Positions 1 through 12,518 of a DNA stretch of 64,000 nt are shown piece after piece (the stretch's first letter is position 1; each line of letters opens with the position of its first letter). The DNA is from Phlyctochytrium arcticum. Its lineage: Eukaryota > Chytridiomycota > Chytridiomycetes > Chytridiales > Chytridiaceae. The DNA lies in contig JAHLKI010000019.1 in assembly GCA_025602905.1 (NCBI GenBank), positions 434,001 to 498,000 of the forward strand, read 5' to 3'. The notes below the pieces were generated by a model that was not told where the DNA came from, ran no database searches, and saw nothing but the letters and a program-made list of their open reading frames with translations. The translations under genes and the position numbers were made by a program.

Positions 1-70
1 GGGGCATATCAACAAGTCGTTATTTCTATGGTCTACAAAGATACAAGGTGTTCTTGAGCATGTTGCGGTG

Positions 71-1693
71 CTAAAGTTCAACATCAACGGGGATATGCAT
101 TTCAGCTGGGCCTACGTAAACGTCGCCCTCGAAGAGGTCAGCATAGGGGGCCATCAAGGAAGACCCCTCATCTAATCTATTAGGAATAAAGGAAGCATCC
201 ATGGCAAAGACTCCGACGGAATGAGCGATGGCCTTGGAGTTGATGACCATTGCGGCTTCGTTAATGTTTTCAAAAGTGTCGCATGCCCGGTGGTAGCACT
301 TGTCAGCTGCAACTCCCGCCTCGCCTCCAAATAGCTTGGCTTGTGCTGCAGTCTTGCGGTCTGATGCCCCGGTGAAAAGACCTCCGCTGGGGACGCCTTG
401 AGCGATGAACGGGCCATAGTCCGATCGACCGTTGAAGGCGGTGGGCACAAAGCCAACCTTGTTGTCCTTGAAGTAGTTGTTGAATAAAGCTTCAATTTCA
501 AGCGAGCCTTGCGGGGCCCCATTGCTTCCAAGGGAACCATCACCGTCGTAAACCCCGATGTAGTAGTTGGGAGAGGCAATCATATCAAACTAATAATGAG
601 ATCCGGTCAGACAGTGCGCGACACATAGGATGTTGCACGGGAGACTTACGTTCAAGTATACTTTGGTGCGCTTCAAGTCTGCTTTGGGAAGCTGGTTTAC
701 ATAGTATTTGGATCCAACGAGACCAATCTCTTCAGCTGCCCACCAGCTGAAGCGAACTTGATTCTTGAGGGTGTTGACATGAGGAGCTAAAAGTAGGGCA
801 GTCTGCAGAATGCCGCTGGAGCCAGATCCATTGTCGTTCATGCCGGGGCCTGCTGGCACAGAGTCCAGGTGTGCGCCAATGTGGATGAGGTTCTGGGGAT
901 CACCGCCCTTTGTGGTGGCGATGACATTGTGATTGTATCGGGCCGCCAGCTTTGTTTCGAAGGAGATGAGGGATGTGTTGACAGTCTTGCCGGTTTCGAG
1001 GGACGCGACCAATTGGTTGGCAACATCATCTGACTCAATGGCAACCGTGGGAAGATCAAGCACGGCACGGGTGGAGAAGGACGCACTCGTTGCATCAGTC
1101 TCGCTGGTCGACAAAATAATCAGACCTACAGCCCCAGCTGCTTTCGCGAAACTCGCTTTCTCGGCTGCGCTGCATCCATCGCCACGAACAGCTACAATCT
1201 TGTTTTGTAACGCGGACTGCTGATAATCCTGAGCTTGGCAACCTGCTTCCAGGGCATCACGACCGCCAACCAGAACGAGTTCAGCCTCGATTCCATCAGC
1301 TGAACTTTTCGTGACCTTGGACAAGGTAACGACATCTTCAATTGGAACTTGGTCAATCATCAGCTGAGTGACAGTGGCACTGGCACCGGCATTGAGTCTT
1401 TGAACTTGTACATCGAATGCACCTGTTGCTTCCAGCAGTTGCTTCACGTATGCAACAGAGTCATCGGCGCCTTGAGTTGCAGATGCGCGGTTGTTGCCGT
1501 TGGTCTTGGCGATGCTCTCCAAAGCACGCAAATGACGAGAAAGATCCTTGTACTCTATGCCCTGCGCGAGGGTTTTGGCAAGGGTAGCGGCCTCATCGCT
1601 GTACTTGATGGGATGAACCGGATTGCTTTGGGCGGACGCGATAGGTGCAATAGATAGGAGGGCCGCGGCGAGCGGGATGAGGTTCAATAGCAT
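71..1693 (-). CDS. M28-family zinc aminopeptidase, secreted or vacuolar (aminopeptidase Y-like)
   Basis: Two exons (1693-650 and 589-71) join in phase across a 60-bp GTAAGT...TAG intron and give 520 residues. The first in-frame ATG (1693) opens a hydrophobic signal peptide ending near ASAQS; the frame also extends upstream to a GTG, which I ignored. A protease-associated (PA) domain fills roughly residues 130-250. The M28 metal-site motifs follow: GAHLDS and MNDNGSG near 275-290, AEEIGLVGS near 320, then after the intron YYIGVYDGDGS, SDYGPF and CYHRACDT. This is the order found in yeast vacuolar aminopeptidase Y and related secreted leucine aminopeptidases, which remove N-terminal residues using two zinc ions. 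Length is typical. Vacuole versus secretion cannot be decided from the sequence. Confidence 0.9.
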
Positions 1694-2536
1694 AATGAGG
1701 GACGCGTTCACAGCTTGTTGACCAGGGCGATGACATCCCGAAACTAGGTTTTATAGTTGCGACCATCGACCGTCATTGCCTGCCGCTATCGCGGGTAGTT
1801 AATTGACTACTCGAGTATTACCCTTCATGATCAAACCGAACCATGAAATGACCATGAATACTTCTTGACGAAGATGATCGCGGAATTGGCAGTGAATTCT
1901 ATACAGGACCTGAAAGGGGGCGCTGTATCATTGCTTCGTACTCGGCTACGATCATACCCTATCGTATCGAAAGCATTTTGCAAGTGGGTGTTTGCAACCT
2001 CTCATGTCAGGTATCATATCATTTCATGTTTGGCAGTATTTCCTGGTTATCCTGGTTGTTTGGGCCAGAGGTGTTATGATATCGATATGTCCATCCCCGG
2101 TCGGAGCTTGGGTCCTAGCACAGTTGTACCAAGAGCGATGTTGATTGAGTTGATCGCCTGTGTTACACTCGCACTCGTCCACGGCGCCGTTGGAGCCTTG
2201 TTGTTCGATCTTTGGAGTTTATGCGATTCATCAGAGCAGCTATATACACATACACACAATATGCAATGCTATACTATATGCATTCAGTTCAACACTTGGG
2301 GCTCTTTGCGCTGGATTGCACATTGACGGCAGTTGCTCTGCAGTTGCTCGAAATTCGCAGATTCTCGGAGATGCACAGGTGAAATGTCACTTGGCGCGAT
2401 TTTACACAATGTCCGAGTCATTTAGCCATATTTGGCTTAATTGTCCAATGACAAAGAGCAAAGAGCAAAGACTCCAAAGAGTTCGCAAGATTGGGTGATC
2501 TAAGGATCGGACAGGCAGCACACCGTTATTGAGAGT
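1694..2536. other. Intergenic region between two divergent genes
   Basis: About 840 bp separate the starts of the aminopeptidase gene (leftward) and the coiled-coil gene (rightward), so it should hold both promoters. The open frames inside (for example 1865-2326) are low-complexity and resemble no family I know. No RNA gene or repeat was recognised. Confidence 0.4.
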
Positions 2537-5500
2537 ATGCTGACACCAAAGCTGTCCAACGAAAGCATCTCTCACTCCGCCAACCTAAGCCAACAAGAAG
2601 ATGTATCGCCGGAACTCTCGGCCATGACATGTCGCGAAGCAGCAACTGCTATTCCTCGTTCAGATAAAACTAAAAAGTCTCTACGACTACCTACGAAATC
2701 TCCTAAAATGTGGTTGCTTGGTTTGGGGAAGCCAAGTACAGCTCTGCTTGCCACTCCCGGGGATGCAGGGCAAAACTTGAATGGATTTGGTCGCACCCGA
2801 AAGTGGTCGAAACCGCTCACACATCAAGTTCAAGAGTCTGGACAGCCCCAAGAAGCCGAGCTGCGAAAGAGTCAAAAGGGAGAGAGCAAGAAGTTTGAAG
2901 AAGAAAGTCTCAATGCAAGCACTACCTTTCGACGCCGCATGTCAACTTCAGTCGCAACTGGCCAGCCAGTCCGAAAAGCGGCGGCCCTTGTCAAGAGAAA
3001 GAGCACTTCAGGAAAGCTGGCCTCCCAGTTCTCTCGTGTCGTACGCGCGAACAGTCGAAGCAAGCGATCGGGGACATTCGCCAGAAGTTCGCAGGTAAAT
3101 GCCCCGGAACTTCGTGGATCCGGGAAGCCAGAGACCCATTCATCTTCCACAGAACAACAAGAGCCCTCAGTCAGTGATTTTGACAACACTGACAAAGAAA
3201 CTGCTCTGGAAAGCTCGCAATCCTCAGAAGATGAAGGAACTTCCCAGTTCCCGACCACCCTTTCACGGAACTCTAGCAGTTCCTTCACGGTCATGATATC
3301 AGATCTCTCTGTTTTCAAAGAAAACGCACAGGAAAGATCCAGATCATTCAACGATGAACAAAGATTCGGAGAGATAGAAGAGGACGAAACAACAAGGGTT
3401 TCAGAGCCACCGGACATTGAGCTGGTGGAGGAGCAACCAGACCAGCCTGTTCGAGACTTCCGTGATTCGTTCGCACACACAAATCCTCTCCTTTATATAT
3501 CCCAACGGAGCCTGGCTCGCACCCCACCTCCTACCCAGAGTGAGCCGCTACGGACGCAGCAAAGCAGTCCTACTTTACCCACAGACATTGTGTCACAACC
3601 AAAGCAGGGCGGTGATGACAAGACTTCGCAGAGAAGCTCTAATTGTACCCCACCACTGTCACCACATAGGCCTGAAGAGGAGGTACCCGATTTACACATA
3701 GAGGGTGAGAGAGCGGACCCCTTAAGGCAGCTATATGAGACATCTCCTGGCTCAAACTTTTTGCAAGAAGGGTCAACATTTTTTGATTCGGCGCGACACA
3801 GCAGTGAGTTAAAAATTGAACATCTGCAAACCCCCAAAAGCCATCACGAATCAGAAAACAGGAAGCCGTCATTGGAAAGCAATGTGCTACTTGCACCCGA
3901 AATTCTTACCTCTGATAACGTTCTTTCCAGTATGTCGGGATATGTCCCCCTTGATGTTGCCCCGGAAGTCAAAATAGGAGATGACGGCGTTAGGAACAGA
4001 AAGCTTTCCGGTGGAAAATCCGACTTGCAGGCTAAATCGGCAGATTCTACGTCAGTAGAACACCATGACGATTGGCAGTCCATTCGACAACCACAGCCAG
4101 GTTATAATGCGGAAAACTTGCCGTCACGAAGCAGTCCGTTGCGCGATATCGTGTCCCCTGCTTTCTCGGGGTCACCGATCCCCGCCAATGAAACGAATTC
4201 CCAGCTTTTGCGCGAGGTTTCGTTGCTCAGACATCAACTGGCTGTATCGGAAGCGGCCAATGAGCTGTCTGCCAGGGAGCTGCGTCAATGTAAGGATTAC
4301 ATAGCGGAATGGGATGCGAACAAGTCGCAAGATCGTCAGCGGATCGTATCAAATATGGAGAAGCACTTTCGAGAGAATGAAGAGGCATCTGCTCAAAGGC
4401 TCGAAACATCCGCGCGAGAAAATGCCGAACTATATAAGAGGCTGGAGGCCCTCCAAATGGAAGCACAAGAAACCCAGGCCGCGCTGTTGCAATCGGTTGA
4501 GCATGAGCGCGCTTTGAATCAAAACCTGCAGGCCGCTGAAGAAGCCATTAGAATATTGCAAGCAGAATGCGAAGAGACGATGCGGTTATATCATGAGGAA
4601 AAGGCGAAAACTTTTCGCCATGAGAGTGATTTTCGTCTATTCTCTCGCAAGATTCGAAACTTGCAAGATCATAATACCCAACTGCAGCAAGAGTCTGATA
4701 ATCTACGCATCGAATTGCGAAAATATCAGTACGAGGCGAATCAATCTTCAACAAATGATTCCCAGACTGGCTTTTACAAGGAGCGACTGGAAGAGGCACT
4801 ACTAGACAATGAAGCTCTTCGTGCCTTTATAGAGCAGCTACGGGAGACTTCGGGGGGTGGCCTCCAAGAGCGGAATGAGCCACGTGGACCGGATCATGTT
4901 TCAACTCTACTTGCCCCTTCGGCCCCCAACGCAAGAAAATTTCAGCCCGCGGCGACAGCAAATGCTTCCCCTCCAATGTCAAATGTTTTCCCGCAAAACT
5001 CTCCGATAGCCCCTAGTCTTCACCGAGTCAAGTCCTTCCCTGTGTCTCCCCTATCTACCCACCACAACAGCCCTGACAGTAATATTGGAATTGCGGATCG
5101 CCAAGCCTTCGCAGACCGAATGTGGGCTTTAGAAAATGACGATGGGCGAATCAGCCAAAGCCCATTACCATTGAATAGATCTCAAGCCCCACAGTCCTTA
5201 CGCAAATCATCCGCCCGACACTCTGACCTGGGCGATAGTTGGGCGTGGACTAGTCCAAAGTTACAACGTCCGCACTCCCTCCATTCGCCCAATCACCCTG
5301 ACACTCTCCATTCTACCCCCGAAAAAATCACCAGTCAAAGACCAATACGGCAGTCGCCATCGCGTCACAATAGCGAACGTAGCATTGGAGGGCTCCTTAG
5401 CCATGAGGACGGGCCGATAGATTACATTAATTTACGACAGGAATTATCTGATGAGTTGAAACGTCTTATGGATACCAAGGCTCAGGTAACATGGACACGT

Positions 5501-5684
5501 TCATCATTCCGGTATTCGTTGACGAATATTTGTTTAGCTTTCTGCAGAGATGAGTCGTATACCTTCTACAGGAGGTTTGGGGCGGGGACGTCGACGAAAA
5601 GAAGAGCTCGATAATTCTCTGGATGAAGTTGAAAAGTCTATAAGTTCTGTGAAAAGAAAAATGAGGACAGCAGGGGTACTTTAG
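2537..5684 (+). CDS. Large coiled-coil protein with disordered flanks, function unknown
   Basis: Exon 1 is 2537-5485 and exon 2 is 5550-5684. The intron (GTAACA...GCAGAG) is phase 0 and removes a stop, giving 1027 residues. Residues 1-540 are Ser/Thr/Pro-rich and look disordered, with basic stretches near the N-terminus. Residues about 555-770 form a long heptad-rich coiled coil (LLREVSLLRHQL through EALRAFIEQLRE). A second disordered region with many SP sites follows. The spliced C-terminus is a short basic and helical tail (GRGRRRKEELDNSLDEVEK), which supports the splice. Such proteins are often cytoskeletal or spindle-pole components, but I recognise no family and assign no function. It converges on the TFIIF alpha gene with only 98 bp between the stops. 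Confidence 0.75.
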
Positions 5685-5782
5685 TTTTATTGAAGGACCC
5701 AATCCACAATTTTGGCAATATGTAGTATAACAAATATTTAAGAGTGCGTTAAGAAGCTTCGAAACTATCAGGAAGTTGTTGT

Positions 5783-8385
5783 TTACCAATCCTTGAACTC
5801 TGGCTTGACAGACAAAACAACCCCACTTTTCTCGCCTCCATCCAATTTGGAAACCGTACAAACATTCTTGATTAATCCGCGAACCACATTCCGCTGTTGT
5901 TCTTTGGTAAGCTTTCCCATAATATGAGAAAGCCCGCGCACCAAATCGCCCAGCTGCATGGCATCCTTCTTCTCGCGTCGGAAAACATCAATGATATCTG
6001 CCGCCTCTGCAGGTCCTATGAATGAAATTAGAAAAGTGTAAGGGTAGCAAAAGTATTGAACTTACGCCCTTTACTTGCACCTCCCGAAGCGGCTGAACTG
6101 GAATTTGGCGTACTTCCGGGCGATGCGCCAGTCTTTTTACTGCTTGCCTTCTTTTTACCCGCAGCGGTCGCTGCAGATGAAGGTGTCCCGCTGGCACTGC
6201 CTTCCACCAATGGACTTCCTCTTGGAGTTCCCCGTGGTGCACCTTCAGCAGCTGCAGAAGTCTTTGGTGTCCCACGCGGCGCACCGCCAACGGCCGCACT
6301 ACTTCTTGGTGTTCCCTTTGGTGTGCCTTCTACATTGGAAGTTGATTTGGGCGTCCCGCGTGGCCCCCCTTCTGCATTGCTACTCGTACGTGGGGTACCC
6401 CGATTGGCGGTGCCTGCAGCTAATGGCGATGTAGAGGAAGCACGCTTTCCGGCATTAACAGACTCGGATTGTGGAGTGTTTCTAACACTTGTAGTTTTAG
6501 GTCGTCCCATAGGAGCCTTCGATCGCACCGAAGGTGGTCTTGAAGATGACGACGGATGCGGGGGACTACTTGATCCTGAAAGCTGCTTCAAGATCTCGGA
6601 AGCTGAGCTTGATGTTACTGGTGTGAAATCTGTTCGTGCTTTCTGCTCGCAGAATATACCCATTAGTTAATGGACTTGGCTGACCGACCGGCATGTCCCA
6701 CCTTTTCTAACTTCTCATCGTCCGAGCTCGCAGCCCCCTTCCGCTTCGTACCCATCGCAGAACGGCCAGCGGTATTTGGACTACTGCTATAAGGCGGTGA
6801 AGTACTGCCTGCAGGTAACGCCGGACTTCCCAAATTACGAGCTGGCCCGCCAGTTGCGGTTCCAGGGTGCAATGGGGATTTAGTCATTGTTGCTTTTCGT
6901 TTTCCCATCATTGTCGAGTGTTCAGGCGACGTCATTGGAGATGCTGATCCTTCACGCTTCAACTTCTTCCCTGGTCCACTTAGAGGATCACCGTCCTTAC
7001 GCCTTTTGAGCTTGCTCGCGCCGATAGCTGCGGCTGTTGATGAGCTGTTTATCGGGGTATCTTCAGCGCTCGGCTCCTTCTTGACATCTTCCACCTTCTG
7101 CTCCTCATCCTCACTTTCATCGTCCTCACTCAGGTATGGATTGGCTTCGTCAGAGTGATAGACATCGTCTACTTGATCCGCTTTCTTCAAAGCTTTGCGA
7201 AGGTCCTATAAAACCAGGGTCAGATCATTGTCCCTCACGTTGTAGGGCTGAAAATACCTTTCCGGCCGCAGCGATTCCTTTGCCACTTTCCCCCATATCG
7301 TCATCTTCCTCATCATCATCATCATCATCATCAATAAATCCCGATCTTTTGCCATGCTTCCCGTATTGTCTTTTTATTGCCTCTTTCGCCTCTTCCTCAT
7401 CTTCAATTCCGAAGAGTAAGTCTTCATCATCAGACTTTTGCTCCTCAAAGTCCAATTCAGCCGCATCGTCATCGCGCGGCCTAGAGGCTCTTGGCTGCCG
7501 ACGGAGCGGCTCGTCATCGCCAGCGAGTAGCTTCTTCAGTCGGGACTTTTCTTCCTTAACAGGGGCACTGGTACCTCCGACGCTTGTCGGGGACGAGTTT
7601 AACTTTTCCTCAACAGATTCCTCTTTCTGCCACGGGGAAGAGGAATCTCAGAATTTGCGTATCAATCTGCCAAACCTTTTATTTGAACATACCTCCTTCT
7701 TATGCATGACCCAAGTATCAAGCCTGCGTTTGCCTTGCAGTTTCAGCATCTCATCAGCTTCCTCCAAAGTCAAAGTACGATATTTTGGTTTGTGCATGAA
7801 CTTGTACCATTTCGAAACAGGAATCAGCTCAAGGGTATCATCCTTGGTTTCCAATGTATCAGTCTCGAGACTGCCAGTTCACAGCTTCAGCACCCATACC
7901 TTTACAGCGAGCATCATATATGTCGATTCCGCAATCGCCTCAACGTTTCCAGTATACTGCGTTGTTGAATCGAAGTCAGAGAGAATCCAAGGAAATCTGT
8001 CGGGATCTCTTCTTGGCTTCCGAGGGGCCGAATCATCTGCATCTGGCTCGCGCGCAAATACGTAACTGCGCGTTTTCTTCTTGAAAAGATTTTGACGGTT
8101 TTTGACGGCGTTTCCGAATGGCGCTACTTTCGTAGGATCCATCTTTTCCTTTTCTTTTCCGTTTGCTCCTTCTTCAGTCTCTGCAGAAGCATCCTCCGCG
8201 GCATCGTGAGGTCGTCGGGCTTTTGGCAGGTCGCGCACCATGTGAACGGGGGGAACAAGGCTGTCCAGACTAAACTTTTGAGACTGAAACTTCATGACAT
8301 TGTAAGAAAGGTTAGGTTGGGGAGCCGACGACTTGATATTGTAGACTTGCTGTCCTTGCAGCTGTGACGGATTGAAGGACGACAT
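5783..8385 (-). CDS. TFG1: Transcription initiation factor IIF, alpha subunit (RAP74/Tfg1)
   Basis: Six exons (8385-7900, 7863-7693, 7626-7258, 7205-6702, 6642-6066, 6015-5783) give 779 residues with consistent phases. The N-terminal part carries the RAP74 dimerisation fold signature (DRFPWILSDFDSTTQYTGNVE, then VSKWYKF and YRTLTLEEADEM). A charged middle follows, with a run of Asp/Glu near IDDDDDDDEEDDD and Lys/Ser-rich stretches. The last exon encodes the RAP74 C-terminal winged helix (DIIDVFRREKKDAMQLGDL ... KPEFKDW). TFIIF binds RNA polymerase II and TFIIB; the winged helix recruits the CTD phosphatase Fcp1 in known systems. Exon 5 encodes an unusual run of GTPR/GTPK repeats. The exon 2 acceptor (CGAG) was chosen because it alone keeps the frame open. 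Confidence 0.93.
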
Positions 8386-8669
8386 CGGTCAGTAGTGCTC
8401 TTTACTCGGCAGTATCTGCGAGACCAGTGAGTGTTGTTCGATTCACCACCAAAGACCGGTATGGCGACCCTTCCGGCGCAGGGTATCAGTGCAAGTATGG
8501 TGCAGATTGTCAACTGGGGTTGGCAAGATCTTTGGCGATTCCCTGCGAGGCTCCCCCACTTTGAGCAAAATGAACTCAATCAAGCGAGTGGCTGGGCAAG
8601 TCGTGACAAACCGCTCGCCGCTTGCGAGACGAATATCGAAATCCCAAAAGAACTCATGAACGCCGACTA

Positions 8670-11600
8670 ATGGCACCACAGCAAGAGGCTACGACGTTTA
8701 CCCCCCAGATCGTTCGGGGTCTGGGGGACAAGCTGTACGAGAAACGAAAAGCGGCCGCACTGGAGGTAGAGAGGTACTTGGCTTTCTTGGTATTCTTTGA
8801 CAAACCGCTCACTTCGACATAACAGGCTCATTCGTGATGCCATATCCGTTCCTGATCACGCCCGGGTATCAGGTCTTTTGCGCACCCTGATTGACGATTT
8901 CGCATATTCTTCGTTACCCAACGCCCGCAACGGAGGGCTTATTGCACTTGCCGCAGGTGCAATCGCACTGGGAACCGTCAATTTATCGCGTCATTTGGAT
9001 GGCATAGTACCTCCAATACTATCATGTTTCTCCGACCAAGACTCTCGGGTACGATACTATGCTTGCGAGAGCATGTATAATGTCGCCAAGGTTGCTCGGG
9101 GTGACATTTTGAAGTACTTCAACGAGATCTTTGATGCCTTATGCAAGGTACGTATTCAAGATCTTTATTTACGACGATGCCAAAAGTTGATGCCATACAG
9201 CTCTCATCAGATGCGGAGCCATCTGTTAAGAACGGCGCAGAGCTTTTGGATCGGCTAATGAAAGACATTGTCTCGGAAAGGTCTGTCTACTGGGCTCCTC
9301 CCCAACAAGATACTCTATCGGAGGATCCTAGCAAGTTGGAGGACAAAGACCCAACAAACCTTGCCACATCCGGTGAAAGCTACTCCATCGGCTCGAGACC
9401 AGTTACTGTGCCTGGCTCAGTTCCCTTGTTACCTGGAATGAAGCCAACACAATTCAATCTCCCGCGCTTCATCCCTCTACTTGCAGAACGAATACACACA
9501 TTGGCTCCATTCACCCGCACTTTTCTTGTCCAGTGGATTTCCGTTCTTGATTCCGTGCCCGATCTGGAACTCATTGCTTATCTGCCCGACTTCCTTGATG
9601 GCTTATTCAACTACCTTAGTGATCCAAACATCGATGTCCGTGTGGCTACTCTAAATGTTTTGGGGGAGTTTCTGAAGGAGCTTAGAGACGTAATCGAAAC
9701 GCAACGTAATGTAGGGGTGCTCAAGATTCGTGGGAAAACCCCGCAAAACTCTTTTGCTCCTAACCTGCGCACGTGGTCAGACCCAACCCTGCTTCCCCCT
9801 CCATACACTGATGGCGCGGAAGGTCCAGGTGATGCTGTGGGAAGGAGCGTCAAATCTGGATTTGGGTCTGGAAATGTTGCGAAAAGTGGAATAGTTGGTC
9901 AGGAAGAGGCCCCCAAACCAACTCGCGCTAGCGCGAATGAATCTCCGGCCGTTCCGCCCAAAGAAAACCAGCTGCCCTCAAATACAGCAGCAAGCACCAC
10001 GGGTGCAATGGAAGCACCATCACCATCTGCACAAGCAAATCCCAATCCAGTAGGCAGCCAACCCTACATCGCTGGGTTGGGCGTTGAACTTGATATTGGT
10101 CGCATGACGGAGATACTCATCCATCACCTTATGAGCACTGGTAAATTATTGAAGTTGTGTCTTCCGGATCTCATTTTATTGATTATCAGCAATTCTAGAT
10201 GAGGAAACGCAAGCAATGGCCCTCCGTTGGATAAACGAGTTCATCCTCCTTGCTCGCGAGGTGATGCTACCCTATTCGCCCCAACTCCTCAATGCCATTC
10301 TACCATGTTTGGCGCACTCGGTTGCAGGAATTCGCAATATTGCCGTGGAAACAAATAACAATCTATACAAGTTGATACTTGACTTGCCCGCTGGGAGCGC
10401 ATCCGCACAACCAAATAACCCAACCTCGATCCCTTCCTTCCTATCAAGTTCACCGGGGACCCAGACCGATGCCTTGTTCCCCCCAGCAAAGGCGAATACA
10501 ACTACATCTGCTGACATCAAAAATGTTGCTGGGGTCGCAACCGCCCAACTGGATTCCATCGACCTACAAGCCACAGTGGAGACGTTGACACTGCAGTTCC
10601 AGGACGAGAGGGAAGAGACCCGTGTAGCCGCCTTAGAATGGCTTTTGATGCTGCATCGTAAAGTTCCCAAGCAGGTATACTCTTTTCCGCTAATACAGTC
10701 GCTTTCCTCCACTCACAGCTGAGCGCAGGTCTTGAGTTCGGACGATGCGACTTTTCAGGTCCTTCTTCGGACCCTATCTGATTCATCGGAAGAGGTACGT
10801 ACAGCGTTGGATGAGCCCGTCCTTCAACCGCTGTACTTCCAAACTGATTATTTTGTCAACGCATCCTGCAGGTTGTCAAGCGCGATTTGCAGCTTCTTGC
10901 GCAAGTTTCCCAACATTCAGATGACGAGTACTTTGCGCGTTTTATGGTGAACTTGTTGACATTCTTCTCAACGGATCGTCGTCTATTGGAAACCAGGGGA
11001 AGTCTAATCATTCGTCAACTCTGTTTGAGCTTGCATTCGGAACGCATGTATCGAACTTTTGCCGAAACTTTGGAGCGAGAGGAAGATCTCGAATTCGCAA
11101 GTACAATGGTACAAAACCTGAACTTCATTCTCATTACTGCGCCAGAGCTTGCTGATTTGCGAAGGAGGCTCAAGAACTTGGATACCAAAGACGGGGTTAT
11201 TCTTTTTAGTGCTCTTTACCGATCTTGGTGTCACAATGCCGTTGCAGTGTTTTCTCTCTGCCTACTCGCTCAAGCTTATGAGCATGCTGCCACCCTCCTT
11301 ACCCTATTTGCTGATCTGGAGATCAGTGTATCATTACTGATACAAGTGGATAAACTCGTGCAACTGCTAGAAAGTCCCGTGTTTACATATCTGAGGTTAC
11401 AACTGCTCGAACCAGAGCGGTACCCGTATCTATTCAAGTGCCTTTACGGCATCTTGATGTTGCTGCCACAAAGTTCGGCGTTTGCAACGTTGCGGAACCG
11501 TCTAAATTCCGTAAGCTCAATGGTATTCATGTTTTCGGGTCCCGGATCTGGAGGTATGGGACCAGGTGTACAGAGCGGGATGGCAGCTGGAAGCGGCGGA

Positions 11601-12325
11601 GGGGACCCATCTAGTCGAGCGGAGCGACAGTCTCCACCAGTGCAAGTTCGGAGGTGGGATTCGCTATGGTGCTTCTGTCAATGCACGTCACACTGACTGT
11701 CCCGATCAGAACTCGCCCGTTAGGTACGGTACCTGGCGATGCCTCACCACCACCGCCGCCGCAAAATCATGTGCGATGGACCGATTTATTGCAGCATTTC
11801 CGCAGCGTGCAGTCCCGTCATGAACGGAGTCGTCGTTTAGGTACGTACACTACATGGCCTAATCAGCGCGATCTTCCTCGCTGACTTGAGATTTCTACAT
11901 TTGCAGTTGCCCGTAGCTCTACTGGCCTTTACACAGGATTTCCGTCCGGATCCAGCTCGAGCCCCGCCGGCTCTTCCATTAAACGTCGTTCGCGATCCAT
12001 GCGCAGTGCTCCTGGTGATGCTGCCGATAACGAGGATTATGCTTCCACGCCACCACACCCTATGAGTTTTCACGGTGATGGCAGTGCTACCGGTGGTTCT
12101 GGGGCCAGCCCATCTCTATCGACTTCGAAGGAGCGTCTAAACGTAGGAAATGCTTCGCATTCGCGGACTCACAGCGGCGATTATTCGGGGTCCAGCGCGC
12201 AGCTTGGGTCCCCCGGATATAGTGGGTCGCACTCCAATTTAAACGTGAGCGGTACGAGTCCACGAATGGCCACATCCGAGCTGGCCCGGATGATGCGCCG
12301 GGCAGGGTCTTCCAGCCGCCGTTGA
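8670..12325 (+). CDS. VAC14: VAC14, scaffold of the Fab1/PIKfyve PI(3,5)P2 complex
   Basis: Eight exons (8670-8773, 8826-9147, 9201-10140, 10199-10674, 10729-10794, 10872-11653, 11710-11840, 11907-12325) give 1079 residues; all phases match. The N-terminus shows the Vac14 HEAT-repeat start ([28 protein letters not shown]). The second half holds ALRWINEF, the Fig4-binding domain ([51 protein letters not shown]) and [16 protein letters not shown]. In known systems VAC14 oligomerises and holds the kinase Fab1 and phosphatase Fig4 together on vacuole and endosome membranes. The protein is longer than the yeast one because of a Ser/Pro-rich insert (about residues 340-450) and a Ser/Gly-rich tail. 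Its start lies 284 bp from the divergent TFIIF alpha start. Confidence 0.95.
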
Positions 12326-12518
12326 AGTGGTAGCTCCGGAGAAGGTCATGTTGAGAGATCACAATGATGTATATATGAGAACATATGGAAGGAGGCAATG
12401 GGAGGAAAATATCAAAATGGTCTAGCTACTGTATATAGGAGGTGCCGCCCGCAGGCGGCTACCCAACAAACAAATACATTCTGAAGCTTCTGTGTACAAA
12501 ATTGTCCGTAATGTCTGC

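Noticed and set aside
6056..6670. A 204-codon open frame on the plus strand
   Set aside because: It is the antisense shadow of the GTPR-repeat exon of TFIIF alpha; the minus strand has clear RAP74 domains.
7300..7335. Triplet repeat (TCATCA) as a microsatellite of interest
   Set aside because: It encodes the Asp run of TFIIF alpha, a common acidic stretch in this family.
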